A stretch of 46,320 nt of DNA, from positions 1 to 46,320 of the forward strand of contig CAMJXP010000002.1 in NCBI GenBank assembly GCA_946409745.1. Reading direction: 5' to 3'. The stretch comes from an uncultured Candidatus Saccharibacteria bacterium. GTDB taxonomy: Bacteria > Patescibacteriota > Saccharimonadia > Saccharimonadales > Saccharimonadaceae. Within the stretch, counting starts at the first letter, position 1; each line of letters starts with the position of its first letter. Positions 33,801-42,052 of the stretch are shown in pieces. The notes beneath the pieces are model-generated. The model saw nothing but the letters and a program-made list of their open reading frames with translations, was not told the DNA's origin and did not search any database. The position numbers and the translations under genes are program-made.

Positions 33801-34281
33801 TAATGTAAGACCTACCGTTCACATTACGAAGATCAAATGTCTCCGGAAAAACTTCGTCCTTACTTAGATACTCATTATAAACCGTACTTTCAGTCGTCTC
33901 GGTCGTTGGGGCTTTTTTGCTACCACCCCGTTTAGTAGTTGGTTCTGCTTCTTTCGTTTCACTCAAAGCGTAAACCATTGGGATCACATCAACTTCCGCT
34001 TTTTCTTCGTCGCTAAGCTCGAGATATCTTACGTATTCTGGATTAAGATAAAGCTCACCAGATTTCTGATTCTTTTCGGTCAAAATCAAAGAGCCATTTT
34101 CTTCATAATTCTTACGGATGAATTCCTTTGCAACATCCGGAAGATAACTATAATCGTCGGACTTAAGAATTACGTCAATTGCTTCAAGTGCGTAAGCCTT
34201 CTGAAAACCAAAAAATCCAGCAAATATAGCAAATGCTGTAATCATTAAAATAAATCTGTTTTTTAGCTTTGACCTAAGCAT
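30817..34281 (-). CDS. Large secreted papain-like (C1A) protease with lectin-like region and dockerin
   Basis: 1154 residues from ATG 34281. After a signal peptide (ending near FQKAYA) and a pro-region comes a C1A domain: LKNQGSYGLCWDFAFNEQ (catalytic Cys near residue 172), GAHSMQIIGWDD (His) and WLVRNSWG (Asn). A beta-rich lectin-like region and a GLUG-like stretch (GGGHKISNLKV, GMFGYM, AGLIGCF) follow, then an Ig-like segment. The C-terminus is a type I dockerin with loops GDVNGDGDVSSGDYVDI and ADLNDDTLVSSMDYIKV. Oxyanion Gln and the triad are all present, so it should be active outside the cell. TATAAT lies 7 nt before the ATG. Confidence 0.87.
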   Translation of the reverse strand: MLRSKLKNRFILMITAFAIFAGFFGFQKAYALEAIDVILKSDDYSYLPDVAKEFIRKNYEENGSLILTEKNQKSGELYLNPEYVRYLELSDEEKAEVDVIPMVYALSETKEAEPTTKRGGSKKAPTTETTESTVYNEYLSKDEVFPETFDLRNVNGRSYITPLKNQGSYGLCWDFAFNEQAESFLMRKNNQSYNALTTQQFSIRQMDYATSTNGFNNYVNEDGSRLLTKGGNFYMASWIAANGLALAPESFFPYTTNDVNPREMAYILNYNIPIYELNRAIMLPKSALTQSDYVKYAKDGIMRYGGAEVSTGSPTGSCGSDWNGRPIIFDEVSCQQDGAFGAHSMQIIGWDDNYSWVFCRFGSMHLAPNVYGNCDSGERVSGVGAWLVRNSWGVRSDGRDYIYIAYDSTRSTMQINFSTDMSLMSERTWDNNYHRNHWYHGTGSGYSDSITVTRKVAGAEKLELIKILSYSYNTNYTITVSDGVNNRIVFDGTVIWPGVFTIDVSDQNIILDSEAFTVSVTGSKVMIKNAISVFTSNVTDTPHTSTDDIDINVGIIPQNSTHDLKVMTYTKNIPSGATPTYSLWNGSTDITSGNLTVTNNGVGANKINAYVAINTNIGSGDFILKICYQNSCDDVNITISGISVAGGTGVDGDPYLISKESEFSAMRAYPYALFELSNDIELTKPFTPIGTAMTPFTGKLSGGGHKISNLKVTSDDECAGMFGYMQGGGGSYYPLISIFIDNMDIKGSQNAGLIGCFYNPMNTTPQFKDIYIIGGSVESTGGNAGALIGKTTFANGANSLSFQYVFSSADVSGQESSGIFGSVGPYGGLTLKFMQNAGTITAKAKADDTYTDYHNQIVGKEDNTDINLTNYIASALIKRGKFYENEINNYKTGIGWTTRTVDGVARTPLLAKVANASLFEFSTIDTDIELKQGETMSLMNYIEPIMDAARVTYTVTDSGGGAVEVIDEKNADNNYYPEDIKIVGVKPGVATIHLLLQYDGNERDMTVTVVGPVVDTSDGVVAESGSGVLKMHEGGITDVTSHLEMSNDAEVTYMHFDKNSNEAVYDEIRTGDTVRMSVDDSWYYDYLMVVSGDVNGDGDVSSGDYVDIKKHIMTIETIAVSTPYFLAADLNDDTLVSSMDYIKVRNYIMNGGDS

Positions 34282-34335
34282 TAGCTTAATTATACTTTTT
34301 TCTCTGAAAAAAATCAATAATTAAGCTTATGTTTT

Positions 34336-35607
34336 TTAGAAATTTAAATGCGTTTCGAGTTCCGAAATTACGGCTTTTTCCACAGAGGAAACGGTCGCAA
34401 AGCCTTTAATGCCAGACCCGGCAAATTCGCGTGCGAGTTCAATCATTTTCGCTTTATCAATTCCCTTAATCAGATTTGGCATATCATCGTATCGTTCAAT
34501 CGTTTCGTTCGTGAAATAATTCTCGGCGTAATAATCCGCGATCTGGCCCACCGTTTGTGCACCCATTTGGAATCTGCCGAGTGCATATGAACGTGCTGCC
34601 TCAAAATCTTCATCCGAAATTTCGCCGTTTAATGCTTTTACCATTTCGGTTTGAATTAACTCAAATAATTCCATCGCATTTTCGATGTTTACTTCCCCAT
34701 CAAAATCCCAATACGAATTCGTGGCGTTGCTTGCAATCGAGCTACCCATACCGTAAACTAAGCCACGTTTCCTCGCCGCACCAAAAATTTTCGAATTCAT
34801 CGTACCATTTAAAATGTGATTTAAACAACTCATCGCAAACACTTCATTTGGTTCTAAATGTCTTGGCGTGACGAGTGAAAATCCAAACGTAATATTCGAA
34901 GCATCTTTTCTTCTAATTGACACGGCTTCGGACGAATGCAAATCCGAACGTGGAATCTCGAATTTTTCACCTTCTTTTAGATCCCAATTTTCGAGTTCGT
35001 GAATGATTTTATGTTTTCGTCCATGAATCTTTCCTGCGATGATAAACAACATATTCTTCGCTGTATGTGTTCTGCGATAATGTTCACGAATATCTTTTAA
35101 TTCAATGTTTGGAATTGTTTTAAGTCTCTCCGGCAAATCCAAAATATCTTCGCCCACGGCTTGTTGCACGCGTGGCCATAGCAAACGATAATAATCATTC
35201 ATATAGCCCGTGAGCTCCGACTTCACATTGGCTTTTTCGGATTTTAATTCTTCTTCATTGAACCTCGGTTCGCAAATGGAAAGTTTCTGCAAGTCCATAA
35301 TGCGATCCCATTCAAAATCGGCACATTCCGTTTCGTAACACACTGAAATATCCGAAGTCCACGCATTGTGGTAAGCACCATTTTTCGTAAACTCCGCTTC
35401 AAACGCTTGCTCGTCTTTAAACTTCGAGTTCGCACCAAAAGCGAGATGCTCCACTACGTGTGGTATTTCGTACACTTCGTGGCTTTTCGCATACATCATG
35501 CCGGCCCGGAACTGAATCCTGGTCGACATCACTGACGCACCCGGAATATCGATTAATAGCCCTTTAGCGCCATTTTTTAGCGTGATTTCTTCAACTGAAT
35601 GCTTCAT
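34336..35607 (-). CDS. M16-family zinc metallopeptidase (insulinase/processing peptidase type)
   Basis: 423 residues. The inverted zinc motif HxxEH is HVVEH in IPHVVEHLAFG; the distal glutamate lies in KANVKSELTGY. The second half has the inactive M16 fold with ARKRGLVYGMGS. The single-chain, about 420-residue form resembles cytosolic bacterial M16B peptidases that work as dimers; no signal peptide is seen. It degrades peptides, possibly cleaved signal peptides or imported peptides. It follows secA by 3 nt and is probably in the same unit. Confidence 0.9.
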   Translation of the reverse strand: MKHSVEEITLKNGAKGLLIDIPGASVMSTRIQFRAGMMYAKSHEVYEIPHVVEHLAFGANSKFKDEQAFEAEFTKNGAYHNAWTSDISVCYETECADFEWDRIMDLQKLSICEPRFNEEELKSEKANVKSELTGYMNDYYRLLWPRVQQAVGEDILDLPERLKTIPNIELKDIREHYRRTHTAKNMLFIIAGKIHGRKHKIIHELENWDLKEGEKFEIPRSDLHSSEAVSIRRKDASNITFGFSLVTPRHLEPNEVFAMSCLNHILNGTMNSKIFGAARKRGLVYGMGSSIASNATNSYWDFDGEVNIENAMELFELIQTEMVKALNGEISDEDFEAARSYALGRFQMGAQTVGQIADYYAENYFTNETIERYDDMPNLIKGIDKAKMIELAREFAGSGIKGFATVSSVEKAVISELETHLNF

Positions 35608-35610
35608 AAA

Positions 35611-38367
35611 TTACTTGCGTTTCTTGGAAGATTTCTTCTTTGAACCAGATTTTTTCTTCGTCTTCTTCGTTGGAGCTTTCTTGCCAGTTGCACCTGGAGT
35701 CTTCTTTTTAAATTCGGAATCGAGATTCTTTTCACCCTTCTGAACTTCATTCACACCGCGTTCGGTTTGTTTACCGGCCATCTTAGTGAGTTCAGATTCA
35801 TATTCTTCACCATCCGTCACATTGTCATCGCGAGCTTCTGCCGGCGTAATTGTGAGCAAGATATGAAGCACTTCTTCGCGCAGATTTCTTTGCAAACCAT
35901 CAAAGAGTTTTTGCGATTCAGAACGATATTCTACGAGTGGATCGCGCTGGCCAACTGAACGCCAGTGAATACCTTCACGGAGATGTTGCATGTTTTCGAG
36001 ATGTTGCATCCATAAAGTATCGAGCACCTTGAGATACACTTCACGCTCAATCTTGCGCATGATTTCCGGCGTAAATTCATCTTCCTTCAGTTTATAAGCT
36101 TGTTCAACTGCCTCGAGCGCTAATTTTTCACGATCTTTTTCTTTGCGCTTCAAACCGATTTCGGAAATCAAGTCATCATCGAAATCAAAGACGGCCTTAA
36201 ATTCTTCGTTGAAATTCTTATTCACGCGTGACGAGAATTCGGTCAGCATCTTCGTCTCATCTACCATCAAGCGATGAATCTCTTTGTAAATGTCCTCGCC
36301 TTCCAAAATCTTGCGACGAATCATGTAGACCACTTTACGATGACGGTTAATCACGTTATCGTATTGCACCACATTTTTACGTGAATCGAAGTTAAATCCT
36401 TCGATACGCTTCTGTGCTGATTCAAGAGTCTTTGAAATCGTCTTCGTTTGGATTGGCATATCATCATCCACGCCGAGTCTAGTAAGGATCATCTTCACAC
36501 GATCACCTTGGAAAATACGCATCAAATCATCTTCACACGATACAAAGAATTGTGTTGTACCTGGGTCACCCTGACGACCACCACGACCGCGGAGCTGGTT
36601 GTCTACGCGACGTGAATCATGACGTTCTGAACCAATCACGACGAGACCGCCGAGTTCTTTCACGCCTTTACCAAGTTTAATATCGGTACCACGACCAGCC
36701 ATGTTAGTAGCGAGCGTAATTGCACCTTTTTCGCCAGCTTTCGCAATAATCGCGGCTTCACGTTCATTGTTCTTAGCGTTCAAGATTTCATATGGCAAAC
36801 CAAATTGATCGAGATATCTTGCAATCTCTTCGTTGTTTGCAATCGAACCAGAACCCACAAGCACTGGCTGACCTTTGTCGTGATATTTCTTCACTTCTTC
36901 AGCGATTGCCTTGAGCTTGCCCGCCTTGGTTTTGTAAATCAAATCATCCTTATCCACACGGGCAATCGGCTTGTTTGGTGGAATTTGAATTACGTCAAGT
37001 GCATAGATCTGCTGGAATTCTTCCGCTTCCGTAAAGGCGGTACCGGTCATACCTGAAAGTTTCTTATAAAGTCTAAAGAAATTCTGGAACGAAATCGTTG
37101 CGAGCGTCATCGACTCTTGCTTTACGACCACACCTTCCTTGGCTTCAATCGCCTGGTGCAGACCTTCGTTGTAACGACGACCTTGCATCAAACGGCCAGT
37201 ATGCTCATCCACAATAATCACTTCACCAGAGTTTGTCACCACGTAATCCTTGTCGCGCTTAAAGACGACTTCAGCGCGGAGCGCTTGTTCCATGTGATAC
37301 ACGAGGCGCGTATTCTTAGTTGAATACAAATTATCGACACCCAAAATCTTCTGTACTTTTTCAATACCAGCGTCAGTCAAAGTTACCGAGCGACGTTTTT
37401 CGTCAAAGACATAGTCATCCGGTGTCAGTCTTCCGGCTACCTTGGCGAACTGGTAGTATGATTCCGGATTGTCACCGGCTGGTGCCGAGATAATGAGTGG
37501 CGTTCTCGCTTCATCAATTAAGATTGAGTCCACCTCATCCACGATAGCAAAGTTTAATTCGCGTTGGCGGAGATATTGGACTTCCGAGGTCATGTTGTCG
37601 CGGAGATAATCGAAACCGAACTCGTTGTTCGTACCATAAGTAATATCAGCGTTGTAAGCTTCTTTTCTGGTAGCCGGACGGAGATGGCGAAATCTCTCAT
37701 CGTCGTGCTCTTCGTTTTCGTATTCACGATCATAGATGAATGAAGCTTCGTTAATAATCACACCAACCGAAATACCGAGGAAATCGTAGATTGGACCGTT
37801 CCAACCGGCATCACGTTGAGCGAGATAATCGTTCACGGTGACAATATGTACACCACGACCGGTCAAAGCATTAAGGTATGCTGGGAGCATTGCGACGAGT
37901 GTTTTACCTTCACCCGTCTTCATCTCGGCTACATTACCTTCATGGAGTGCCATACCACCGATGAGCTGCACATCGTATGGACGCATCTTAAGTACGCGCT
38001 TTGATACTTCCCTTGCTACCGCAAACACATCTGGGAGCAGCTCGTTCAAAATCTTCGTGTCATCAGTTTCAACACGCTTCTTGGATTTCTTTACCTTCTT
38101 AGACTTCTTAGTATCTACCTTTTTCTCTTCGAGTTTCGCAGTCTTCAATGCTTTCTCGATTTTTTTCTTAAAAATATCCGTCTGAGCCGCGAGCTCTTTG
38201 TTGCTCATCTTTTCGTATTTCGGCTCGAGTTTATTAATTTCTTGCGCACGCTTCCAGTATTTCTTCAGAATCTTCTTCTGGGCGTCACCAAACACGCCCT
38301 GCAAAAATTTAGTAAGGGCAGTTTTATCAGCCAATTTATCAGTCGGCTTCTTTTCTTTTTTCGCCAT
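35611..38367 (-). CDS. secA: Preprotein translocase ATPase SecA
   Basis: 918 residues. Walker A AEMKTGEGKTLVA, the DYLAQRD motif, TYGTNNEFGFDYLRDNM, Walker B VDEVDSILIDEARTPLI, GMTGTA, and NMAGRGTDIKLG with QLRGRGGRQGDPG are all present. Two departures stand out. A lysine-rich insertion lies at about residues 76-102. The C-terminus is a lysine tail (KKKSGSKKKSSKKRK) in place of the cysteine zinc finger that usually binds SecB. Promoter TGCTAGAAT is at 38397-38389, with a short leader and SD GGAGAT. The hpf-secA order matches that of Firmicutes. Confidence 0.98.
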   Translation of the reverse strand: MAKKEKKPTDKLADKTALTKFLQGVFGDAQKKILKKYWKRAQEINKLEPKYEKMSNKELAAQTDIFKKKIEKALKTAKLEEKKVDTKKSKKVKKSKKRVETDDTKILNELLPDVFAVAREVSKRVLKMRPYDVQLIGGMALHEGNVAEMKTGEGKTLVAMLPAYLNALTGRGVHIVTVNDYLAQRDAGWNGPIYDFLGISVGVIINEASFIYDREYENEEHDDERFRHLRPATRKEAYNADITYGTNNEFGFDYLRDNMTSEVQYLRQRELNFAIVDEVDSILIDEARTPLIISAPAGDNPESYYQFAKVAGRLTPDDYVFDEKRRSVTLTDAGIEKVQKILGVDNLYSTKNTRLVYHMEQALRAEVVFKRDKDYVVTNSGEVIIVDEHTGRLMQGRRYNEGLHQAIEAKEGVVVKQESMTLATISFQNFFRLYKKLSGMTGTAFTEAEEFQQIYALDVIQIPPNKPIARVDKDDLIYKTKAGKLKAIAEEVKKYHDKGQPVLVGSGSIANNEEIARYLDQFGLPYEILNAKNNEREAAIIAKAGEKGAITLATNMAGRGTDIKLGKGVKELGGLVVIGSERHDSRRVDNQLRGRGGRQGDPGTTQFFVSCEDDLMRIFQGDRVKMILTRLGVDDDMPIQTKTISKTLESAQKRIEGFNFDSRKNVVQYDNVINRHRKVVYMIRRKILEGEDIYKEIHRLMVDETKMLTEFSSRVNKNFNEEFKAVFDFDDDLISEIGLKRKEKDREKLALEAVEQAYKLKEDEFTPEIMRKIEREVYLKVLDTLWMQHLENMQHLREGIHWRSVGQRDPLVEYRSESQKLFDGLQRNLREEVLHILLTITPAEARDDNVTDGEEYESELTKMAGKQTERGVNEVQKGEKNLDSEFKKKTPGATGKKAPTKKTKKKSGSKKKSSKKRK

Positions 38368-38399
38368 ATTATCTCCAATCTTCTCTATATTCTAGCACA

Positions 38400-38765
38400 C
38401 TAGTGTCTCTTAATAAAGAGATTTTTGAGGCTTCTTCTTTGGCGATGTGGTTGTGTTTCCAATTTATAACGACGGATTTGCCCAGTGAGTTTTGCTTCCA
38501 CCAAATCCACACCCGCAAACACGTTCGAACATTCATCTTTAGCCGCTACGACCTTGCCACCAGGAATATCCATCGCCACCGAAATCTCGTATTTGTCGCC
38601 TTTGCTCTTACCGATTTCCGTCACAATTACTTTTGCAATCACATCTTTTTTCGAACCACGTGGTAAATAGCGATCGAGTTTACCGATTCTCTTTTCGACG
38701 TACTTACGAAAGCCATCCTCAACCTTATAGCCATTGTTTCCAGTGACTTCAATTTTTTCAATCAT
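38400..38765 (-). CDS. hpf: Ribosome hibernation factor HPF/RaiA, short form
   Basis: 121 residues. It has the beta-alpha-beta fold seen as IEVTGNNGYKVEDGFRKYVEKR, KLDRYLP, a basic stretch, and VVAAKDECSNVFAGVDLVEAKLTGQIRRYK. It binds the decoding centre in resting ribosomes. It lacks the dimerisation domain of long HPF, so it would give 70S inactivation rather than 100S dimers alone. SD GGAGGAAAT lies within the 3' end of serS. Confidence 0.92.
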   Translation of the reverse strand: MIEKIEVTGNNGYKVEDGFRKYVEKRIGKLDRYLPRGSKKDVIAKVIVTEIGKSKGDKYEISVAMDIPGGKVVAAKDECSNVFAGVDLVEAKLTGQIRRYKLETQPHRQRRSLKNLFIKRH

Positions 38766-38766
38766 T

Positions 38767-40011
38767 TTAGATTTCCTCCTTATTGTTTAGATATGGCCTG
38801 AGTACCTCTGGTACCTTAAATTTACCACCTTCAGTTGCATAGTTCTCAAGAAGCACTACGAGCGCTCTAGCTAGCGGGATTGCGGTACCGTTCAAAGTGT
38901 GCACAAATTCAATCGTACCATCTTTGCGACGAACTCTACAGTTTACTGCTCTAGCTTGGAAGTCTGTACAGTTTGAACAACTGGTGATTTCCTGGTACTT
39001 CTGATTCACTGGCGACCAGTATTCCATATCATATTTCTTCGCCGCTGGCGCACCAAGATCGCCGGCCGCAATGTTAATTATATGATAAGGAATACCAAGT
39101 CCTTGCCAAATGTCTTCTTCAATCGCGAGAATCTTTTCGTGAATCTCTTTTGATTGTTCTGGCAAACAAAATGCGTACATCTCGAGTTTGTTAAATTGGT
39201 GTACGCGGAACAAACCACGCGTGTATTTACCATACGTACCCGCCTCTTTTCTAAAGCATGGTGAATAACCAGCATAGAACAAAGGAAGTTTATCTTCGTC
39301 AATAATCTCATCCATATGATAGCCGGTGAGTGACATCTCAGCCGTCGCGATTAATGCTAAATCTTCACCTTCAATGTAATATTCATCAGATTGATCCGAA
39401 GTGCGTGGGTTAAAACCACAACCTTCGAGTACTCTCGAGCACACCATGTCTGGTACCGTCATAAAGGTGAAACCGTGTTCCAACACTTTTGACAAACCAT
39501 ATTGCAGTAATGCGTTCTCGAGTAAAGCCATTTCGCCCTTTAGGTAATAGAATTTCGCACCAGCGACCTTCGCACCACGCTCGAAATCTACCCAGTCACG
39601 GCTCACGGCGTAGTCCAAATGATCAACACCTTTTTCATGATGTTTGCCCCAAGTCTTAACTTCCTTCGAGCATTCCTCACCACCAAGTGGTACATCGTCA
39701 AAAATGATGTTTGGTACGGTCTTTAGTAATGCGTTGAGTTTCGTCTCGGCTTCAGTTAATTCCGCCTCGCATTCTGCAAGCTCGGCTTTTACTTTCTTGC
39801 CCTCTTCAACGAGTTCCGGAGCTGGCTTACCACCTTTCATTTTACCGGCGATTTCATTACGCTTTTGTCTCAGCGCCTCCACGCGCGAAAGAATAGATTT
39901 TCGTTCATCATCCAGTCGCACAACATCGTCTACATTAATTTTATAGCCTTTTTCTTTGGTGGACTTCTTCACCAAATCGAGATTTTCTCTGATAAACTTC
40001 ACATCTAACAT
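38767..40011 (-). CDS. serS: Seryl-tRNA synthetase
   Basis: 414 residues. The N-terminal coiled-coil arm (residues 30-100) touches the long variable arm of tRNA-Ser. Class II motif 2 is FRKEAGTYGKYTRGLFRVHQF and motif 3 runs NGTAIPLARALVVLLENYA. The sequence begins LDVKFIRENLDLVKKS. TAGTGTTATAAT (40032-40021) is 9 nt from ATG 40011, so the leader is about 2 nt. It is the first gene of the serS-hpf unit. Confidence 0.97.
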   Translation of the reverse strand: MLDVKFIRENLDLVKKSTKEKGYKINVDDVVRLDDERKSILSRVEALRQKRNEIAGKMKGGKPAPELVEEGKKVKAELAECEAELTEAETKLNALLKTVPNIIFDDVPLGGEECSKEVKTWGKHHEKGVDHLDYAVSRDWVDFERGAKVAGAKFYYLKGEMALLENALLQYGLSKVLEHGFTFMTVPDMVCSRVLEGCGFNPRTSDQSDEYYIEGEDLALIATAEMSLTGYHMDEIIDEDKLPLFYAGYSPCFRKEAGTYGKYTRGLFRVHQFNKLEMYAFCLPEQSKEIHEKILAIEEDIWQGLGIPYHIINIAAGDLGAPAAKKYDMEYWSPVNQKYQEITSCSNCTDFQARAVNCRVRRKDGTIEFVHTLNGTAIPLARALVVLLENYATEGGKFKVPEVLRPYLNNKEEI

Positions 40012-40020
40012 ATTAAAACT

Positions 40021-40032
40021 ATTATAACACTA
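40021..40032 (-). promoter_or_regulatory. Extended -10 promoter of serS
   Basis: The 12-mer TAGTGTTATAAT is identical to the elements in front of prfB (24247-24236) and hisS (45382-45371). Confidence 0.65.
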
Positions 40033-40058
40033 AATAGTTAAAAATCGATTAAAATAGG

Positions 40059-40811
40059 TTAGTTTAGCTTGCGCCACAGGTTGAAATAATCGCCGAGATG
40101 TAGGTCGGCCGGACGGGCATCCAAACTAAGCTGAAGCTCGTTGAAAATATCCGTAAGCTTTTCTTTGTTCGCAAATGGCGCTAGATTATGGATCAATTTC
40201 TTTCTTGGCGCCGAAAACGCCTGTGCTATTACTCTAAAGATTTCGTCTGGGAAAATCGGACCGGAGGAATGCGGTGCAAGTACAATCACGCGACTATCCA
40301 CCTTTGGTGGTGGTGTAAATTCAGCCTTCTTCACGACTGGACCAAGTGCGACACTGGCGCGGTTCTTTACAAATAATGACAGCGTCGATTCTTTTTCATC
40401 CGCAATTCTTTCGGCCACTTCCTTTTGAACTAGAAGCACAATCTTTGCCGGCACGTTCTTAGTTGTTAATAATTTCTCAATAATTGGGCTCGTAATATAA
40501 TATGGTATATTTCCGGCCACTGCATAACGTTCCGAAATTTCATCAAAATCAAATTTCAAAATATCTTTATTAATCACTTCGAGATTCTTACCCGGGAATG
40601 ATTTTGGTAGATTCGTTGCAAGATGCGAATCATATTCTACTGCCACCACGCGTTGGAAATTCCTGAGTAAACTCGAAGTTAGAGTCCCAAGACCCGGCCC
40701 AATCTCTACCACCAGCGCTACGTCATCCGGAGTTTTCGCAAGCTCCGCAATTTCATCGAGCACTGCACGATTATTAAGCCAATGTTGTCCTAGTGATTTG
40801 ATATTTTTCAT
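40059..40811 (-). CDS. rsmA: 16S rRNA dimethyladenosine transferase RsmA (KsgA)
   Basis: 250 residues. It has SLGQHWLNN at the start (most family members have GQNFL), the SAM site VVEIGPGLGTLT, acidic VVAVEYD, the catalytic motif AGNIPYYITSPII, and FTPPPKVDSRVI. It dimethylates two adjacent adenines near the 3' end of 16S rRNA late in 30S assembly. It follows the YabE-like gene directly; the TAA and ATG are adjacent with SD GGAG. Confidence 0.95.
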   Translation of the reverse strand: MKNIKSLGQHWLNNRAVLDEIAELAKTPDDVALVVEIGPGLGTLTSSLLRNFQRVVAVEYDSHLATNLPKSFPGKNLEVINKDILKFDFDEISERYAVAGNIPYYITSPIIEKLLTTKNVPAKIVLLVQKEVAERIADEKESTLSLFVKNRASVALGPVVKKAEFTPPPKVDSRVIVLAPHSSGPIFPDEIFRVIAQAFSAPRKKLIHNLAPFANKEKLTDIFNELQLSLDARPADLHLGDYFNLWRKLN

Positions 40812-41897
40812 TTATACTCCATCGCGCCGAGTCCAGTCGGTCGCAAGATCAAATTGCTCAGGGTTCGCTACTGCAAACGAACCGGTATCATATACTTTGC
40901 CAAGTCCAAGGCTCGTTTCTACCACCGAGCAACGCGGATAACGGCTTAAGTTCGCCGCCACTAGTACGTACCCTTCCGCATCTACCTTCACACCATCAGA
41001 ACGCACCGAATAGGTCGCTGGCACGCCACATTCACGGGCGGCAATTCTCATCACGCCGCTCATATTAAGATCGTAATAAGTTTCTTGGCGCTCCACCTTC
41101 TGGCCATTCGCCTTCGTCACGGTATAACGATTGCGTCCCTTTGATTTGGTTAGTGGAGTTTGTTCAATCGCGCTAGCACCCACTGCCACGATTCTCGTGA
41201 CCGGCTCTTTCTTTACTTCTTCCGAGACTAACTTTCTCGTCGCCTCAGCCCCATCGACATATTGAACTTCATAAGTCTTCACTTTAACTCCGACCTCACC
41301 AAACTGGCGCACTTCTTCTTTACCTGGCGCGACATTGTAATCCTTTACTCTCTGCTCAGCAAACGGAATCTCTTCTTCCTCAGTTATCTTCGAACCGCCA
41401 TTTCTCTTAATGTCATAAATCTCCACCATTCCAAGCTCTAGGAACAGCGTATTCATCACCGGCTTTACCTCATCACCGTCATATACTTCAAATCCAGCGG
41501 CTCTCGCAATCGTTTTAAGATCGTAGCTCGCCGTCATCACATATTTATTATTGTCGCCATCACGCACCAGTGCCGGACGGGCCCGGTAAATATTAATAAA
41601 ATAATTATCGGCGTTCACGACAGTCTCAAGTGCTGGCTCAACAATATCACCGGTGGAAAGTTCCACACCGGAGCGTTCCAGAATCTCAGCCACAGTCGCT
41701 TCTTTAGATTTAACTGTCAACTTATCCGAGCCATCAAAAATATTCACAAAGTATTCCGATAAAAGAGTGGCTGGTTCTTCTTCGCCCGCGGCAAAGGTCC
41801 TCTGTAAAGTTAACGTGAAAATTGAACCTGCCAAAAGTAGGACAACACTGATCACTAATAAAATTAGAGCCTGATCGAGGTTTTTCGAAAGTCTCAT
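40812..41897 (-). CDS. YabE-like secreted cell-wall protein: DUF348, G5 and 3D domains
   Basis: 361 residues from ATG 41897 (MRLSKNLDQALI). One N-terminal membrane span is followed by ubiquitin-like DUF348 repeats (KLTVKSKEATVAEIL, then TMLFLEL-type segments). A G5 domain covers about residues 185-245 (YEVQYVDGAEATRKLVS...EPVTRIVAVGA). The C-terminus is 3D-like: GLGKVYDTGSFAV and FDLATDW carry the conserved aspartates. These proteins are murein-cleaving or resuscitation-type factors. The yabE-ksgA neighbourhood is known from Bacillus; rnmV, usually between them, is missing. The ATG lies 6 nt from TGGTATAAT. Confidence 0.87.
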   Translation of the reverse strand: MRLSKNLDQALILLVISVVLLLAGSIFTLTLQRTFAAGEEEPATLLSEYFVNIFDGSDKLTVKSKEATVAEILERSGVELSTGDIVEPALETVVNADNYFINIYRARPALVRDGDNNKYVMTASYDLKTIARAAGFEVYDGDEVKPVMNTLFLELGMVEIYDIKRNGGSKITEEEEIPFAEQRVKDYNVAPGKEEVRQFGEVGVKVKTYEVQYVDGAEATRKLVSEEVKKEPVTRIVAVGASAIEQTPLTKSKGRNRYTVTKANGQKVERQETYYDLNMSGVMRIAARECGVPATYSVRSDGVKVDAEGYVLVAANLSRYPRCSVVETSLGLGKVYDTGSFAVANPEQFDLATDWTRRDGV

Positions 41898-41903
41898 ATT
41901 ACT

Positions 41904-41909
41904 ATTATA
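41904..41909 (-). promoter_or_regulatory. Leaderless -10 of the YabE-like gene
   Basis: TATAAT preceded by TGTGG, 6 nt from ATG 41897, with no SD. The terminator of the upstream small RNA lies just behind it (41917-41941). Confidence 0.65.
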
Positions 41910-41916
41910 CCACATA

Positions 41917-41941
41917 ATAAAAACCCGGCGGGGACCGGGTT
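41917..41941 (-). terminator. Terminator of the 42047-41917 small RNA
   Basis: AACCCGG and CCGGGTT form a 7-bp stem with a 6-nt loop, followed by TTTTTATTAT on the minus strand. Confidence 0.8.
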
Positions 41942-42047
41942 CTCAATAATCTCTAGGTGGAAAACAATTTAGCCAAATTAACTCAACGCTCTCCACCCAA
42001 TAAAACTTGATTCCAGTCCCTCTCAACGTTAGATTGACTTGAATCTA
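41917..42047 (-). ncRNA. Candidate small RNA or attenuator leader, about 130 nt
   Basis: It starts after a near-perfect promoter and ends at a strong terminator, with no gene inside. Hairpin 1 pairs GTTAGATT with AATCTAAC (42049-42028). A long central hairpin pairs GGTGGA (41997-41992) with TCCACC (41961-41956) and contains an inner AATTT/AAATT stem with loop GGCT. The terminator sits 20 nt ahead of the YabE-like ATG, so it could be a free small RNA or a riboswitch-like attenuator of that gene. I could match it to no known class (not 6S, SRP, T-box or SAM-I). The 42081-42205 stretch beyond it is AT-rich and shows no gene. Confidence 0.5.
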
Positions 42048-42052
42048 ACTTT

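Noticed and set aside
42005-42025. SAM-I riboswitch-like AGGGACTGG in the 130-nt RNA
   Set aside because: The rest of the SAM-I core (the GAAACCC and GCAACC parts) is missing, so the match is a short coincidence.
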